Assembly (NCBI RefSeq): GCF_900114785.1
Contig: NZ_FOUG01000004.1
Location: forward strand, 124,001-188,000
DNA from: Variovorax sp. OV329
Lineage (GTDB): Bacteria > Pseudomonadota > Gammaproteobacteria > Burkholderiales > Burkholderiaceae_C
Reading direction: 5' to 3'
DNA: 64,000 nucleotides
Shown here: positions 18,554-27,643 of the stretch, one piece after another
Position numbering within the stretch: the stretch's first letter is position 1
Layout of the letters: every line of letters starts with the position of its first letter
Notes under the pieces: model-generated
Told to the model about the DNA's origin: nothing
Database searches by the model: none
The model's input: only the letters and a program-made list of their open reading frames with translations
Position numbers and translations under genes: made by a program

Positions 18554-19474
18554 TTGAACGCAAATCACCACCCAGCGCCGACATCGACTGGGGATCAGAA
18601 GCAGGCTGTCGCGGCCTGGTGGCAGGCCGCGCCCTTCGCGCTGGTGTTCTTCCTCTTCTTCCTGGTTCCGCTGGGGCTGATCGCCATGGTCAGCCTGTGG
18701 AACTTCAACGAGTACGAGCTGATTCCCGCGCTCACGCTGCGCAACTACCTGAGCATCTTCGAAGGCTGCTCGCAGCTCACCGACAACGGCGACTTCTGCG
18801 TCACGCTGTCGACCTACCTGAGCACGCTCAAGTTCTGCCTGCTGGTGTGGGCCATCACGCTGGTGCTGGGCTTCGCGGTGGCCTACTTCCTGGCCTTCCA
18901 CATCCGCTCGGCCACGGTGCAGACGGCGCTCTTCGTGCTGTGCACCGTGCCCTTCTGGACCTCCAACGTGATCCGCATGATCTCGTGGGTGCCGCTCCTG
19001 GGCCGCAACGGGCTGGTGAACCAGGGGCTGATGGGCGTGGGCCTGGTCGACCAGCCGGTGGAGTGGCTGCTGTTCTCCGACTTCTCGGTGGTGCTGGCCT
19101 TCGTGCACCTCTACACCATGTTCATGATCGTGCCGATCTTCAACAGCATGATGCGCATCGACCGCTCGTTGCTCGAAGCGGCCAGCGACGCCGGCGCCAG
19201 CGCCTTGCAGACGCTGTGGAGCGTGATCGTGCCCCTGTGCAAGTCGGGCATCGTGATCGGCTCCATCTTCGTCATCACCATCGTCATGGGCGACTTCGTG
19301 ACCATCGGCGTGATGGGCGGCCAGCAGATCGCCTCGGTGGGCAAGATCATCCAGGTGCAGACCTCCTACCTGCAGTTCCCGCTGGCGGCGGCCAATGCGG
19401 TGATCCTGCTGGCGGTGGTGCTGATGATCATCTGGGGACTCACGCGGCTGGTGGACATCCGCAAGGAACTATGA
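18554..19474 (+). CDS. Polyamine-type ABC transporter permease (PotB-like)
   Basis: A 306-residue inner-membrane permease with six helices and the inner-membrane loop motif EAASDAGASALQTLWSVIVPL typical of binding-protein-dependent permeases. The only plausible start is TTG 18554 (the next in-frame Met is past the first helix). This unusual start lies right at the edge of the inserted PAAR cassette, so the original leader may have been replaced. The stop overlaps the ATG of the second permease. Confidence 0.88.
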   Translation: MNANHHPAPTSTGDQKQAVAAWWQAAPFALVFFLFFLVPLGLIAMVSLWNFNEYELIPALTLRNYLSIFEGCSQLTDNGDFCVTLSTYLSTLKFCLLVWAITLVLGFAVAYFLAFHIRSATVQTALFVLCTVPFWTSNVIRMISWVPLLGRNGLVNQGLMGVGLVDQPVEWLLFSDFSVVLAFVHLYTMFMIVPIFNSMMRIDRSLLEAASDAGASALQTLWSVIVPLCKSGIVIGSIFVITIVMGDFVTIGVMGGQQIASVGKIIQVQTSYLQFPLAAANAVILLAVVLMIIWGLTRLVDIRKEL

Positions 19475-20376
19475 GCCTGCTCAAGCCCCATCACCTGCGC
19501 GATCCGCGGCCGGCCGGGTTCTGGCTGCTTGCCATCGTGTTCGGCCTGTTCCTGCTCTTCCTCTACGGGCCGATGATCACCATCGTCGTGCTCAGCTTCC
19601 AGGGTCCCGAGGGCGGCCTGACCTTCCCGCTGCGCGGCGTGTCGCTGCACTGGTTCCACAAGCTGGCCGAAGGGCTGGGCACGGTGGACATCGGCGCGGC
19701 CTTCAGGCGCTCGCTGATGCTGGGCACGGTGGTGATGGGCTTCACCGTGGTGCTGTCTGTGCTGGCGGGCCTGGCTTTCCGCAAGAAGCTGCGCGGCGGC
19801 GATGCGCTCTTCTACATCGCGGTGGCCAGCCTGATCATGCCGTCCATCATCGTGTCGCTGGGCATCGGGCTGCAGTTCCGGCTGATCGACACCGGCATGA
19901 AGGAACTGCTGGGCGCGCTCGGCGCCGAGAACCTGCTGGAAGGCTACGGCACCGCGCTGGGGCTGCTCACATCGGCGCTGGGTGCGCACCTCACCTGGAC
20001 GCTGCCCTTCGGCCTCCTGATCATGTTCGCGGTGTTCAACCGCTTCAACCCGGCGTACGAGGAAGCGGCGCGCGATCTGGGCGCCACGCCCTGGCAAGGC
20101 TTTGCGCACGTGGTGCTGCCGCTGATCGGCCCGTCCATCGTGGGCATCGGCATGTTCGGCTTCACGCTCAGCTGGGACGAGATCGCCCGCACCTCGCAGG
20201 CCATCGGCGACGTCAACACGCTGCCGCTGGAACTGCAGGGCCTGACCTCCACGGTGACCACGCCGGCCATCTACGCGCTGGGCACGGTCACCACCGTCGT
20301 CTCGCTGCTGGTGATGGGACTGGCGCTGGGCACCGCCGCGCTGTTGGGACGGCGCGCCAAGGCGCGACACCACTGA
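19471..20376 (+). CDS. Polyamine-type ABC transporter permease (PotC-like)
   Basis: A 301-residue permease with six helices and the EAARDLGATPWQGFAHVVLPL loop motif that docks to the ATPase. ATG 19471 overlaps the stop of the PotB-like gene (ATGA). It completes the importer whose ATPase and binding protein lie on the other side of the PAAR cassette. Confidence 0.9.
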   Translation: MSLLKPHHLRDPRPAGFWLLAIVFGLFLLFLYGPMITIVVLSFQGPEGGLTFPLRGVSLHWFHKLAEGLGTVDIGAAFRRSLMLGTVVMGFTVVLSVLAGLAFRKKLRGGDALFYIAVASLIMPSIIVSLGIGLQFRLIDTGMKELLGALGAENLLEGYGTALGLLTSALGAHLTWTLPFGLLIMFAVFNRFNPAYEEAARDLGATPWQGFAHVVLPLIGPSIVGIGMFGFTLSWDEIARTSQAIGDVNTLPLELQGLTSTVTTPAIYALGTVTTVVSLLVMGLALGTAALLGRRAKARHH

Positions 20377-20388
20377 ACGGGCCACCGC

Positions 20389-21123
20389 ATGCCGTCGCTG
20401 CTGGTCATCAACCCCAACACCTCGGCGTCGATCAGCGCCTTGCTGCAATCAGAGGTGCGCCGGGCCGTGGGCAGTGCGGCACAGGTGCACACGCTGGGCG
20501 CGCGCTTCGGCGCCGCCTACATCGCTTCCGAGGCCACTTATGCGGTGGCCCAGCATGCCGTACTCGATGCCTGGGCGGTGGCGCTGTCCAAGGGCGAGCG
20601 GCCCGATGCGGTGCTGATCGGCTGCTTCGGCGACCCCGGGCTCTTCGCGCTGCAGGAAGGCGCGGGCGTGCCGGTGGGCGGCCTGGCACAGGCTTCCTTC
20701 GAGGCGGCTTCGGCGCACGGCCGCTTTGCCATCGTCACCGGTGGGGAGCGCTGGCGGCCCATGCTCACGCGCCTGGCCGGCGTCCTGGGCCACGGGGAAT
20801 CGCTGGCCGGCATTCACACGGTGGCACCCAGCGGCGCGGAACTGGCGGCCGATCCACAGGGCGCGCGGGTGCTGCTGGCCCAGGCTTGTCGCGAGGCGGC
20901 GGAGCGCTTCGGCGCGCAGGCCGTGGTGCTGGGTGGCGCGGGCCTGGCCGGCATGGCGGCGGACATCGAGGGCCAGGTTCCGGTCCCGCTCGTCGACAGC
21001 GTGCAGGCGGGTGCCCGCTGGGCCGTGCAGGCCCTGGGCCAGGCGCCCGGGACGGCTGCTGTGCAGGCACGCTTCGGCGTCGCCTGGGAAAACCTTTCCT
21101 GGGAAATGGGCGCCCTGCGCTGA
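20389..21123 (+). CDS. Asp/Glu/hydantoin racemase family protein
   Basis: A 244-residue protein of the hydantoin/aspartate racemase superfamily, beginning LLVINPNTSASIS as is typical of HyuE-like members. The first catalytic cysteine is Cys79 in IGCFGDPG. The second, expected in an LGCAG motif, is replaced: the segment reads LGGAGLAGM with Gly183 in place of Cys. Without the second thiol a two-base racemase mechanism is unlikely, so the protein may be a decarboxylase, isomerase or lyase. Twelve bp downstream of the permease gene, it is the last gene of the ABC operon, suggesting it acts on the imported compound. Confidence 0.82.
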   Translation: MPSLLVINPNTSASISALLQSEVRRAVGSAAQVHTLGARFGAAYIASEATYAVAQHAVLDAWAVALSKGERPDAVLIGCFGDPGLFALQEGAGVPVGGLAQASFEAASAHGRFAIVTGGERWRPMLTRLAGVLGHGESLAGIHTVAPSGAELAADPQGARVLLAQACREAAERFGAQAVVLGGAGLAGMAADIEGQVPVPLVDSVQAGARWAVQALGQAPGTAAVQARFGVAWENLSWEMGALR

Positions 21124-21176
21124 TCGGAACCCACGCCGCGGGCGCGGTCGGCCCAACGGTGCCACCATGGCACCCC

Positions 21177-22073
21177 ATGACCAGCCCACACCACCCCACC
21201 CACGTCTCGCTTCCCGCCCTGGCGCAGCCGCGCGGCATCGACCACATCGTGGCGGGCGTGTCCACCAGCGACGGCGACGGCGTCAAGCTCACCCGGGTCC
21301 TGCAGCAGACGCTGCAGCAGCGCCTGGACCCCTTCCTGATGCTGGACGCCTTCGGCAGCGACAACCCCGGCGACTACATCGGCGGCTTTCCCAACCACCC
21401 GCACCGCGGCTTCGAGACGGTGACCTACATGATCGCCGGCCGGATGCGGCACCGCGACAGCGCGGGCCATGAAGGCCTGCTGCAGAACGGCGGCGTGCAG
21501 TGGATGACCGCCGGCCGCGGCCTGGTGCACAGCGAGCTGCCCGAGCAGGAGGAGGGCCGCATGGAGGGCTTCCAGCTGTGGCTGAACCTGCCGGCCAGGG
21601 ACAAGATGCGCGAGCCCTGGTATCGCGACATCCAGAGCGCGGAGATCCCCGAATACGGAACGGAGAACGGCGTGCAGGTTCGCGTGATCGCCGGCAGCAG
21701 CAATGGCGTGGCGGGTGCGATGCAGCGCGAGCACACCGAACCGCTGTACCTGGACATCACCCTGCCACCCGGCACCGAGTTCGCGCAGCCGCTTGCGCAC
21801 GATCGCAACGCGCTGATCTACGTCTTTCGCGAGTCGGTGTTCATCGGCAGCAGCGAGGTGCCCACCAAGCGCATGGCCATCCTGGCCAACGAGCCCGACA
21901 GCGACGGCGTGCTGCTGCGCGCGCCGCGCACCAACCACAGCCCGGCGCGGGCGCTGCTCATCGCGGGCAAACCATTGCACGAACCCATCGCGCAATACGG
22001 CCCCTTCGTGATGAACACGCGTGAGCAGGTGACCCAGGCGGTGCACGACTTCCAGAGCGGCAAGCTGCGCTAG
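21177..22073 (+). CDS. Pirin family protein
   Basis: A 298-residue bicupin protein. The N-terminal cupin has the pirin metal site: HPHRGFETVTYM provides two His, with HSE in RGLVHSELP and Glu nearby. The C-terminal domain (from about residue 165) is the usual pirin_C cupin. Pirins bind Fe; some act as quercetinases and others modulate transcription or central metabolism. ATG 21177 begins 53 bp after the racemase-like gene, possibly read through from that operon. Confidence 0.9.
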   Translation: MTSPHHPTHVSLPALAQPRGIDHIVAGVSTSDGDGVKLTRVLQQTLQQRLDPFLMLDAFGSDNPGDYIGGFPNHPHRGFETVTYMIAGRMRHRDSAGHEGLLQNGGVQWMTAGRGLVHSELPEQEEGRMEGFQLWLNLPARDKMREPWYRDIQSAEIPEYGTENGVQVRVIAGSSNGVAGAMQREHTEPLYLDITLPPGTEFAQPLAHDRNALIYVFRESVFIGSSEVPTKRMAILANEPDSDGVLLRAPRTNHSPARALLIAGKPLHEPIAQYGPFVMNTREQVTQAVHDFQSGKLR

Positions 22074-22174
22074 CAGGCGCGGCGACCGCATGCCGATCCT
22101 GGAGGTGCAGGCCTACGACGATGCGGCTTGCACGCCCCTCGCGGCAGGCGGGGGATGCGGTCTAGATTGGGCGG

Positions 22175-23245
22175 ATGCCAACCGTCCGAAAGGGCCAGGC
22201 GCCCCCCCATCTGTCGCGCGCCGAATTCCACGAGCGATTCATCGCGTCCTTCCGCGATCCGGCTTTTCACAAGGAAGCGGATGCCCTCTCGCGCATCGAA
22301 TTGATCGCCTGGGAGGCCTACGAGGACGGTCGCAAGGCGCCCGTCACGCGCCCAGCCGGCGCCGGCTTTGCCGACCCGGGCTACGAGCTCTCGGTGGAAT
22401 GGCTGGAAAGCCGCGAGCGCATCCGCGCCACGCAAGCCGCCTGGAACGAGCCCGGAACGCCTTCGCGCGTACTTCTCATCAACGGCTCGGCGCGAAATGA
22501 CGGCACCTGCCCCGGCGAGATCTCCAAGACCTTTCGCCTGACGCAGCTGGCCCGCAAGGAGATCGAGGCGGCCGGCATCCAGGCCGACGTCCTGGACCTG
22601 AGCCTGCTGACTTCCAGCTACGAACTGCGAATCCACCCCTGCAAGGCCTGCGTCTCCACCGCCATGCCGCTGTGCCACTGGCCCTGCAGTTGCTACCCCA
22701 ACCATTCGCTGGGCCAGACCGGCGACTGGATGGCGGAAATCTACGAGCGCTGGGTGGGGGCGCACGGCGTGATCATCCTCACTCCCACGTACTGGTACCA
22801 GGCTACCAGCCCGCTCAAGCTGATGATCGACCGCCTGGTCTGCGCCGACGGCGGCAATCCAGACCCCACCTCCACACACGGCAAGAAGGTGGAGGAGGCC
22901 AAGGCACTGGAGCTGGAAGGCTGGCCCTACCCCAAGCACCTGCAAGGCCGGGTGTACGGCGTCGCAGTGCATGGCGATGTAGCCGGCGTGGAAGACCTGC
23001 GCCGCAACCTGTGCGACTGGCTGGACTGGATGGGCCTCGTCGACGCCGGTGCCCAGGCCCGGCTGGACCGCTACATCGGTTACTACGAGTCTTACGCGAG
23101 CAGCCATGAAGTGCTGGATGGCGACACCGGTGTGCAGGAAGAGGTTCGCAACGTGGCCCGCTCGGTGGCCAAGGCGGTACAGCTGCTGCGCGAAGGCCGG
23201 CTGACCGTGGCAGACAGCGGCCTGAAGAAGCCGCGGCCCAAATAG
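22175..23245 (+). CDS. Flavodoxin-like NAD(P)H-dependent oxidoreductase with Cys cluster
   Basis: A 356-residue protein. After a roughly 90-residue N-terminal region of unknown type comes a flavodoxin-like fold: RVLLINGSARNDGTCPG is the FMN phosphate loop and ILTPTYWYQATSPLKLMIDR the second flavin contact. Between them lies a cysteine cluster C156-x2-C159-x7-C167-x3-C171-x-C173. Iron-sulfur flavoproteins carry a compact Cys motif in the equivalent position, but with different spacing, so a metal site is possible and unproven. The partner and substrate are unknown. Confidence 0.8.
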   Translation: MPTVRKGQAPPHLSRAEFHERFIASFRDPAFHKEADALSRIELIAWEAYEDGRKAPVTRPAGAGFADPGYELSVEWLESRERIRATQAAWNEPGTPSRVLLINGSARNDGTCPGEISKTFRLTQLARKEIEAAGIQADVLDLSLLTSSYELRIHPCKACVSTAMPLCHWPCSCYPNHSLGQTGDWMAEIYERWVGAHGVIILTPTYWYQATSPLKLMIDRLVCADGGNPDPTSTHGKKVEEAKALELEGWPYPKHLQGRVYGVAVHGDVAGVEDLRRNLCDWLDWMGLVDAGAQARLDRYIGYYESYASSHEVLDGDTGVQEEVRNVARSVAKAVQLLREGRLTVADSGLKKPRPK

Positions 23246-23382
23246 AGGCAAGACCGCTGGCCGGCCCTTCACGCATCTTTACGCACGCTCATCGCCCGCT
23301 CACAGTCCGTATACGGGAGCACCCCACACTTGCCTTCACCTGCTGCCCATCGGCAGCGGTATTCAAGGAAGGAAGCCTTTTC

Positions 23383-23913
23383 ATGATCTCCACCAAGAAG
23401 ACCCGCCAGATTGTCTGGGCCGGCCTGCTTGCAGGTGCCGCCTTCGCCGCCTCGGCACAGACGTCGCCACCCCCGGCGCCCAGCGCCCCTGCGGCCGCAA
23501 GCGCTCCACGCGCAGAACGCGGCGATCCCGCCAAGCGCTTCGAGCAGATGCAGCAGCGCCGCGCCCAGCGCATGTCCGCGCTCAAGGGCAAGCTGAACCT
23601 GGACGCTTCGCAGGAATCGGCCTGGAACAGCTTCACGGCTGCCCAGCAGCCGCCCGCGCCGCCGGCCCAGCGGCCCAGCCGGGATGACATCGCCAAGCTG
23701 AGCACCCCGCAGCGCCTGGACCTGATGCAGCAGCACCAGGCCGAACGCTCGGCTGCCTTTGCCAAGCGCGCGGACGCCACACGCACCTTCTATGCGGCGC
23801 TCAAGCCCGAGCAGCAGAAGACCTTCGACGCAGAGACCTTGCGCATGGGCCCGCGAGGCGAGCGCCACCACGGTCCGCATTTCGGCCAGCCCCCGGCTCC
23901 TGCCAAGAGCTAA
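23383..23913 (+). CDS. Spy/CpxP-like periplasmic LTxxQ-type protein
   Basis: A 176-residue exported protein with a clear signal peptide (cleavage after about residue 26, ASAQ). The mature part is Ala/Pro/Gln-rich and helical, with the repeated QQ-x-R-A pattern and FYAALKPEQQKTFDAE near the C-terminus, close to the LTxxQ motif (TPEQQ-type) of Spy/CpxP chaperones. Likely role: periplasmic chaperone or stress sensor. ATG 23383 follows aggaagg. A clear terminator follows. Confidence 0.82.
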   Translation: MISTKKTRQIVWAGLLAGAAFAASAQTSPPPAPSAPAAASAPRAERGDPAKRFEQMQQRRAQRMSALKGKLNLDASQESAWNSFTAAQQPPAPPAQRPSRDDIAKLSTPQRLDLMQQHQAERSAAFAKRADATRTFYAALKPEQQKTFDAETLRMGPRGERHHGPHFGQPPAPAKS

Positions 23914-23927
23914 GCCTGCGTTCCAGC

Positions 23928-23955
23928 AAAAAGCCCGCCATCTGGCGGGCTTTTT
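23928..23955. terminator. Bidirectional intrinsic terminator
   Basis: The inverted repeat gcccgcca/tggcgggc with a 2-base loop is flanked by AAAAA and TTTTT, so it can end transcription in both directions. It lies between the Spy-like gene (plus) and the small secreted protein gene (minus), which converge here. Confidence 0.92.
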
Positions 23956-23972
23956 GTTGCCTGTTCAGGCGC

Positions 23973-24341
23973 TTACTTGGGAGTGGCCATCTTCCCCACC
24001 GGGTTGGTGGGAATGCCGGTCTTCTCGCCAATTTCACCGAACTGCGGCTTCTTCGGCATGACCTCGGCTCGCACTTCCGCGCGCGACTTGTCGCTGGGGG
24101 GCACCGGCTGCATGTTCGGCTGGTTGTTGGTCATGGTGCTTGCCTCGCCCGCAGCCGAAGGCACGCTGGTGTTCGCCGTATTGCGGGTCGCGGCGCGAGC
24201 CTCTGCCTTCACGGCGTCGCGCGAGTTGGGCATCTGGCCGGTTTCGACCGTCTTGTCCGGCTTCTGGGCCAGGGCGGCGCCGCCACTGACGGTCAGGGCC
24301 ACGGCCAGCATCAGGCTCTTCAGGCAGGTATCAGACTTCAT
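23973..24341 (-). CDS. Small secreted protein of unknown function
   Basis: A 122-residue protein with an N-terminal signal peptide (MKSDTCLKSLMLAVALTVSG..., cleavage after GAALAQ). The mature part is low in hydrophobic residues, rich in Asn, Pro, Ala and Lys, and probably disordered. No family recognised. ATG 24341 was chosen because gaaagga lies just upstream; the frame opens at 24386. It shares a bidirectional terminator with the Spy-like gene. Confidence 0.75.
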   Translation of the reverse strand: MKSDTCLKSLMLAVALTVSGGAALAQKPDKTVETGQMPNSRDAVKAEARAATRNTANTSVPSAAGEASTMTNNQPNMQPVPPSDKSRAEVRAEVMPKKPQFGEIGEKTGIPTNPVGKMATPK

Positions 24342-24477
24342 GACAAGGTTCCTTTCGGTGGTGTCGTTTACGTCTGGATGACGCATGAGTCCATGCTAGG
24401 CAGCCAGCGTCCCGGGGGCTGTAGTGGTGGCCTGCCATCGGGCGTAGGAACAGGCCATGGCTGTGCGAAGGGCATGA

Positions 24478-25329
24478 ATGGGAAACTCGGTGCCTGTCCT
24501 ACAGGCGCAACGCCCGCGGCGCGCCGAGAATTCCAGGGTGCAGAACACCGATGCATCCCCCCTGGCCGCCCCGCGGACCGCCCCTGTCTCACTCAAGGTG
24601 ATGACGGTCAACACCCACAAGGGATTTGCGGCGCTCAACCGCCGTTTCATCCTGCCTGAGCTGCGCGATGCCGTGCGCACGGTTGGTGCCGACCTAGTCT
24701 TCCTGCAGGAGGTGCTGGGGACTCACTCGCGCCACTCGCGCACCATCCAGAACTGGCCGCAGGCGCCGCACTACGAGTTCCTGGCGGACACCATGTGGCC
24801 GCAGTTCGCCTACGGGCGCAATGCCGTCTATCCGCGGGGGCACCACGGCAATGCGCTGCTGTCGAAGTTTCCGATCGTGCACTACCGCAACCATGACGTG
24901 TCGCTGCATGGCGTGGAAAAGCGCGGCCTGCTGCATTGCGTGCTGAGGCTGCCGGGCCGCGCGGTGGAGGTGCACGCGATCTGCGCTCACCTGGGCCTGT
25001 CCGAGATCCAGCGCGACCAGCAGCTCGAACTGCTGTGCCACATCGTTCGCGACGAGGTGCCCAAGGATGCACCCCTGATCGTGGCCGGCGACTTCAACGA
25101 CTGGCGCGGTCGCGCGCACCGGGTGCTGGAACAAGGCGCCTCGCTGCACGAGGTGTTCGTGCACGCACACGGCCGTGCCGCGCGTACTTTCCCGGCCCGC
25201 TTCCCCGTGCTACCGCTGGACCGCATCTACGTGCGCAATGCCGGCGTGCACGCCCCGGTGGTGCTGCCGCGCCGGCCCTGGGCCCATCTTTCTGACCATA
25301 CCCCGCTGGTAGCGGAGATCCAGCTATGA
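24478..25329 (+). CDS. ybhP: Endonuclease/exonuclease/phosphatase family protein (YbhP-like)
   Basis: A 283-residue metal-dependent phosphodiesterase of the EEP superfamily. Conserved elements: VMTVNTHKG near residue 42, the metal-binding Glu in VFLQEV, GDFNDWR, and the catalytic SDHTPL at the C-terminus. It is the first of three overlapping genes with the same order as E. coli ybhP-clsB-ybhN, so a role in membrane-lipid or phosphodiester turnover is inferred. ATG 24478 was kept, though a shorter start at 24601 (MTVNTH) is conceivable. Confidence 0.85.
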   Translation: MGNSVPVLQAQRPRRAENSRVQNTDASPLAAPRTAPVSLKVMTVNTHKGFAALNRRFILPELRDAVRTVGADLVFLQEVLGTHSRHSRTIQNWPQAPHYEFLADTMWPQFAYGRNAVYPRGHHGNALLSKFPIVHYRNHDVSLHGVEKRGLLHCVLRLPGRAVEVHAICAHLGLSEIQRDQQLELLCHIVRDEVPKDAPLIVAGDFNDWRGRAHRVLEQGASLHEVFVHAHGRAARTFPARFPVLPLDRIYVRNAGVHAPVVLPRRPWAHLSDHTPLVAEIQL

Positions 25330-26561
25330 GCCACTCGACCCGACAGCGCTGGGTGCCCGGCAATGAGATCCACCTGCTGGAAAACGGCGAGGCCTTCTAT
25401 CCGCGCGTGTTCGAATGCATCGCGAAGGCCGAGCGTGAAGTCATCATCGAGACCTTCATCCTCTTCGAAGATGAAGTGGGCTTGCAGTTGCGCGACGTGC
25501 TCGTCGAAGCTGCCGGGCGCGGCGTGCGCGTGGATCTCATGGTGGACGGCTTCGGCTCGCCGAACCTCTCGGACGACTTCGTGCTGTCGCTCACCCGCGT
25601 GGGTGTGAAGCTGCGCGTGTTCGATCCGGGCAGACAGGTGTGGGGCCAGCGGATCAACCTGATCCGGCGCATGCACCGCAAGATCATCGTCATCGACGGG
25701 CATCGCGCCTTCGTGGGCGGCATCAACTTCTCGCACGACCACATCCGCAGCTTCGGCCCCATGGCCAAGCAGGACTACGCGGTGGAAGTGGTGGGACCGG
25801 TGGTACCTCAGATCCATCGCTTCGTGCTGCGCGCCATCGCGCTGGGCAAGAAGGCGCCTGGATGGTTCCGCCACCGGGTGCGCGACTTCGAGCCGCCCTC
25901 GGCCCTCGAGGACGTGCGCGGCAGCGCGGAGGTGATGTTCGTCTCGCGCGACAACCGCCGGCACCCGGAAGACATCGAGCGCCACTACCGCGCAGCCATC
26001 CGCAGCGCGCGGCACCGCATCGTCATTGCCAACGCCTACTTCTTTCCAGGCTATCGCCTCATCAAGGAGATGCGGCGGGCCGCGCGACGCGGCGTGGACG
26101 TGCGTCTCATTCTGCAAGGCGAGCCCGACATGCCCATCGTGAAGACCGCGGCGAGCATGCTCTATCACCACCTGCTGCATGCCGGCGTGAAGATCTACGA
26201 ATACTGCGAGCGCCCGCTGCACGGCAAGGTCGCGCTGGTGGACGACAGCTGGAGCACGGTGGGATCGAGCAACCTCGACCCGCTGAGCCTGTCGCTGAAC
26301 CTGGAGGCCAACGTCATCATCCGCGACAAGGCCTTCAACAGCGCGCTGATGGAACGCCTGGATCACCTGATGTGCAAGGCCTGCAAGAAGATCGACACGG
26401 CCGAACTCAGCGAATGGAGCGGCTGGCGCCTGGTGCGCAGCTTCTTCGTCTTCCACTTCCTGCGCTGGTACCCGCGCTGGGCCAGCTGGCTGCCGCGCCA
26501 TGCGCCGCGGCTGCAGCCGGCCGAGACGCTGCTGCAGCACGGTCGAACGCAATTGCCATGA
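25326..26561 (+). CDS. clsB: Cardiolipin synthase B (phospholipase D superfamily)
   Basis: A 411-residue enzyme with two HKD catalytic motifs, HRKIIVIDG at His117 and HGKVALVDD at His299, each followed by the family GG/GSSN pattern. ClsB makes cardiolipin from phosphatidylglycerol, in E. coli also using phosphatidylethanolamine or related donors. It has no membrane helices at the N-terminus, as in ClsB rather than ClsA. ATG 25326 overlaps the preceding stop (ATGA), and its own stop overlaps the next ATG, so the three proteins are co-translated. Confidence 0.92.
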   Translation: MSHSTRQRWVPGNEIHLLENGEAFYPRVFECIAKAEREVIIETFILFEDEVGLQLRDVLVEAAGRGVRVDLMVDGFGSPNLSDDFVLSLTRVGVKLRVFDPGRQVWGQRINLIRRMHRKIIVIDGHRAFVGGINFSHDHIRSFGPMAKQDYAVEVVGPVVPQIHRFVLRAIALGKKAPGWFRHRVRDFEPPSALEDVRGSAEVMFVSRDNRRHPEDIERHYRAAIRSARHRIVIANAYFFPGYRLIKEMRRAARRGVDVRLILQGEPDMPIVKTAASMLYHHLLHAGVKIYEYCERPLHGKVALVDDSWSTVGSSNLDPLSLSLNLEANVIIRDKAFNSALMERLDHLMCKACKKIDTAELSEWSGWRLVRSFFVFHFLRWYPRWASWLPRHAPRLQPAETLLQHGRTQLP

Positions 26562-27553
26562 CCACCGCCGCCGCCCCCCTCGCCCACCGGCCATGGTGGC
26601 CTTGGGCGAAGCGTGCGGTCGTGGTGGTGTTCCTCGGCTGCGTGGCGGCGCTGGTGGTGAAGCAGGCGCGCACCATCGACTGGTCGGAAGTTGTCGATGC
26701 GATCCAGGAACTGCCGCGCTGGACCTTGCTCGCCGCGGCGGCCCTGGCCGCTTGCAGCCACCTGCTCTACAGCTGCTACGACCTGCTGGGCCGTCACCTG
26801 ACGCGGCACAAGCTGGGCACCGGCACGGTGATGGGCGTGACCTTCATCAGCTATGCCTTCAACCTGAACCTGGGCTCGATGGTGGGCGGCTTCGGCTTCC
26901 GCTTCCGCCTCTATTCGCGGCTGGGGATCAAGTACGACGACATCACGCGAATCGTCGCCTGCAGCCTGCTCACCAATTGGACCGGCTACCTGCTGGTGGC
27001 CGGCGTGGCCTTCATGTTCTGGCCGCCCCAGCTGCCGCCGGACTGGAAGCTGGACAGCGGCGGGCTGCGCGTCGTGGGCGCCATCTGCCTGGCGGCGGCG
27101 GCTGGCTACGTGGCCTTCTGCATCTGGGCGCACGAGCGGCGGTGGTCCATCCGGGGGCATCGCATCGAGCCTCCCAAGGCGCGCATGGCGCTTCTGCAAC
27201 TGGCCATGTCGGGTTTGAACTGGTCGTTGATCGCCGCCGTGATCTGGGTGCTGCTGCAGGGCCGGGTGGACTACCCGCATGTGCTGACCGTGCTCCTGAC
27301 CTCCGTGATGGCGACACTGATCGTGCGCGTTCCGGGTGGCCTTGGGGTGCTGGAGACGGTGTTCGTCGCCCTGCTGGGCTTCCAGGTGCCCCAGGGGCAG
27401 TTGCTGGCCGCCTTGTTGGCCTACCGGGGGCTCTATTACCTGATGCCGCTGCTGCTGGCCGCCGTGGCCTACGCGGTCACCGAGATCCGGGCCCGGCGGC
27501 TGCGCGTTCCGACCTCCGGAACGCGTGCCCGTCGGGCAAAGTGCCACGTGTAA
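26558..27553 (+). CDS. ybhN: Lysylphosphatidylglycerol synthase TM-region/UPF0104 protein (YbhN-like)
   Basis: A 331-residue polytopic membrane protein (about eight helices) of the UPF0104/MprF-TM family. Family segments are GVTFISYAFNLNLGSMVGGFGFRFRLY and LETVFVALLG. E. coli YbhN is encoded with ClsB and YbhP, and its homologues act in lipid flipping or modification. ATG 26558 overlaps the clsB stop. The C-terminus is basic. Confidence 0.88.
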   Translation: MTTAAAPLAHRPWWPWAKRAVVVVFLGCVAALVVKQARTIDWSEVVDAIQELPRWTLLAAAALAACSHLLYSCYDLLGRHLTRHKLGTGTVMGVTFISYAFNLNLGSMVGGFGFRFRLYSRLGIKYDDITRIVACSLLTNWTGYLLVAGVAFMFWPPQLPPDWKLDSGGLRVVGAICLAAAAGYVAFCIWAHERRWSIRGHRIEPPKARMALLQLAMSGLNWSLIAAVIWVLLQGRVDYPHVLTVLLTSVMATLIVRVPGGLGVLETVFVALLGFQVPQGQLLAALLAYRGLYYLMPLLLAAVAYAVTEIRARRLRVPTSGTRARRAKCHV

Positions 27554-27579
27554 CGGGCTCTATTCCGACTTGGAATTTA

Positions 27580-27594
27580 TGCTGCAGTGCAGCA
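27580..27594. promoter_or_regulatory. Candidate PhaR operator upstream of phasin gene
   Basis: A 15-bp near-perfect palindrome TGCTGCAGTGCAGCA contains CTGC-N3-GCAG, the type of TGC-rich site bound by PhaR, the repressor of phasin genes in polyhydroxyalkanoate producers. It lies 50 bp before the phasin ATG, between the ybhN-like stop and the phasin start, an expected operator position. The PhaR gene is not in this window. Confidence 0.6.
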
Positions 27595-27643
27595 AAATCG
27601 AAGCTGTCCAGCCCGATTTCTCTTTTGCTCCAGAACGACCACC

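Noticed and set aside
17436..18584. Single 382-residue protein spanning the effector frame
   Set aside because: The upstream half is Ser/Arg/Cys-rich and unlike protein, while another frame there encodes a clear PAAR protein ending in a TGATG junction at 17963. The frame is simply open.
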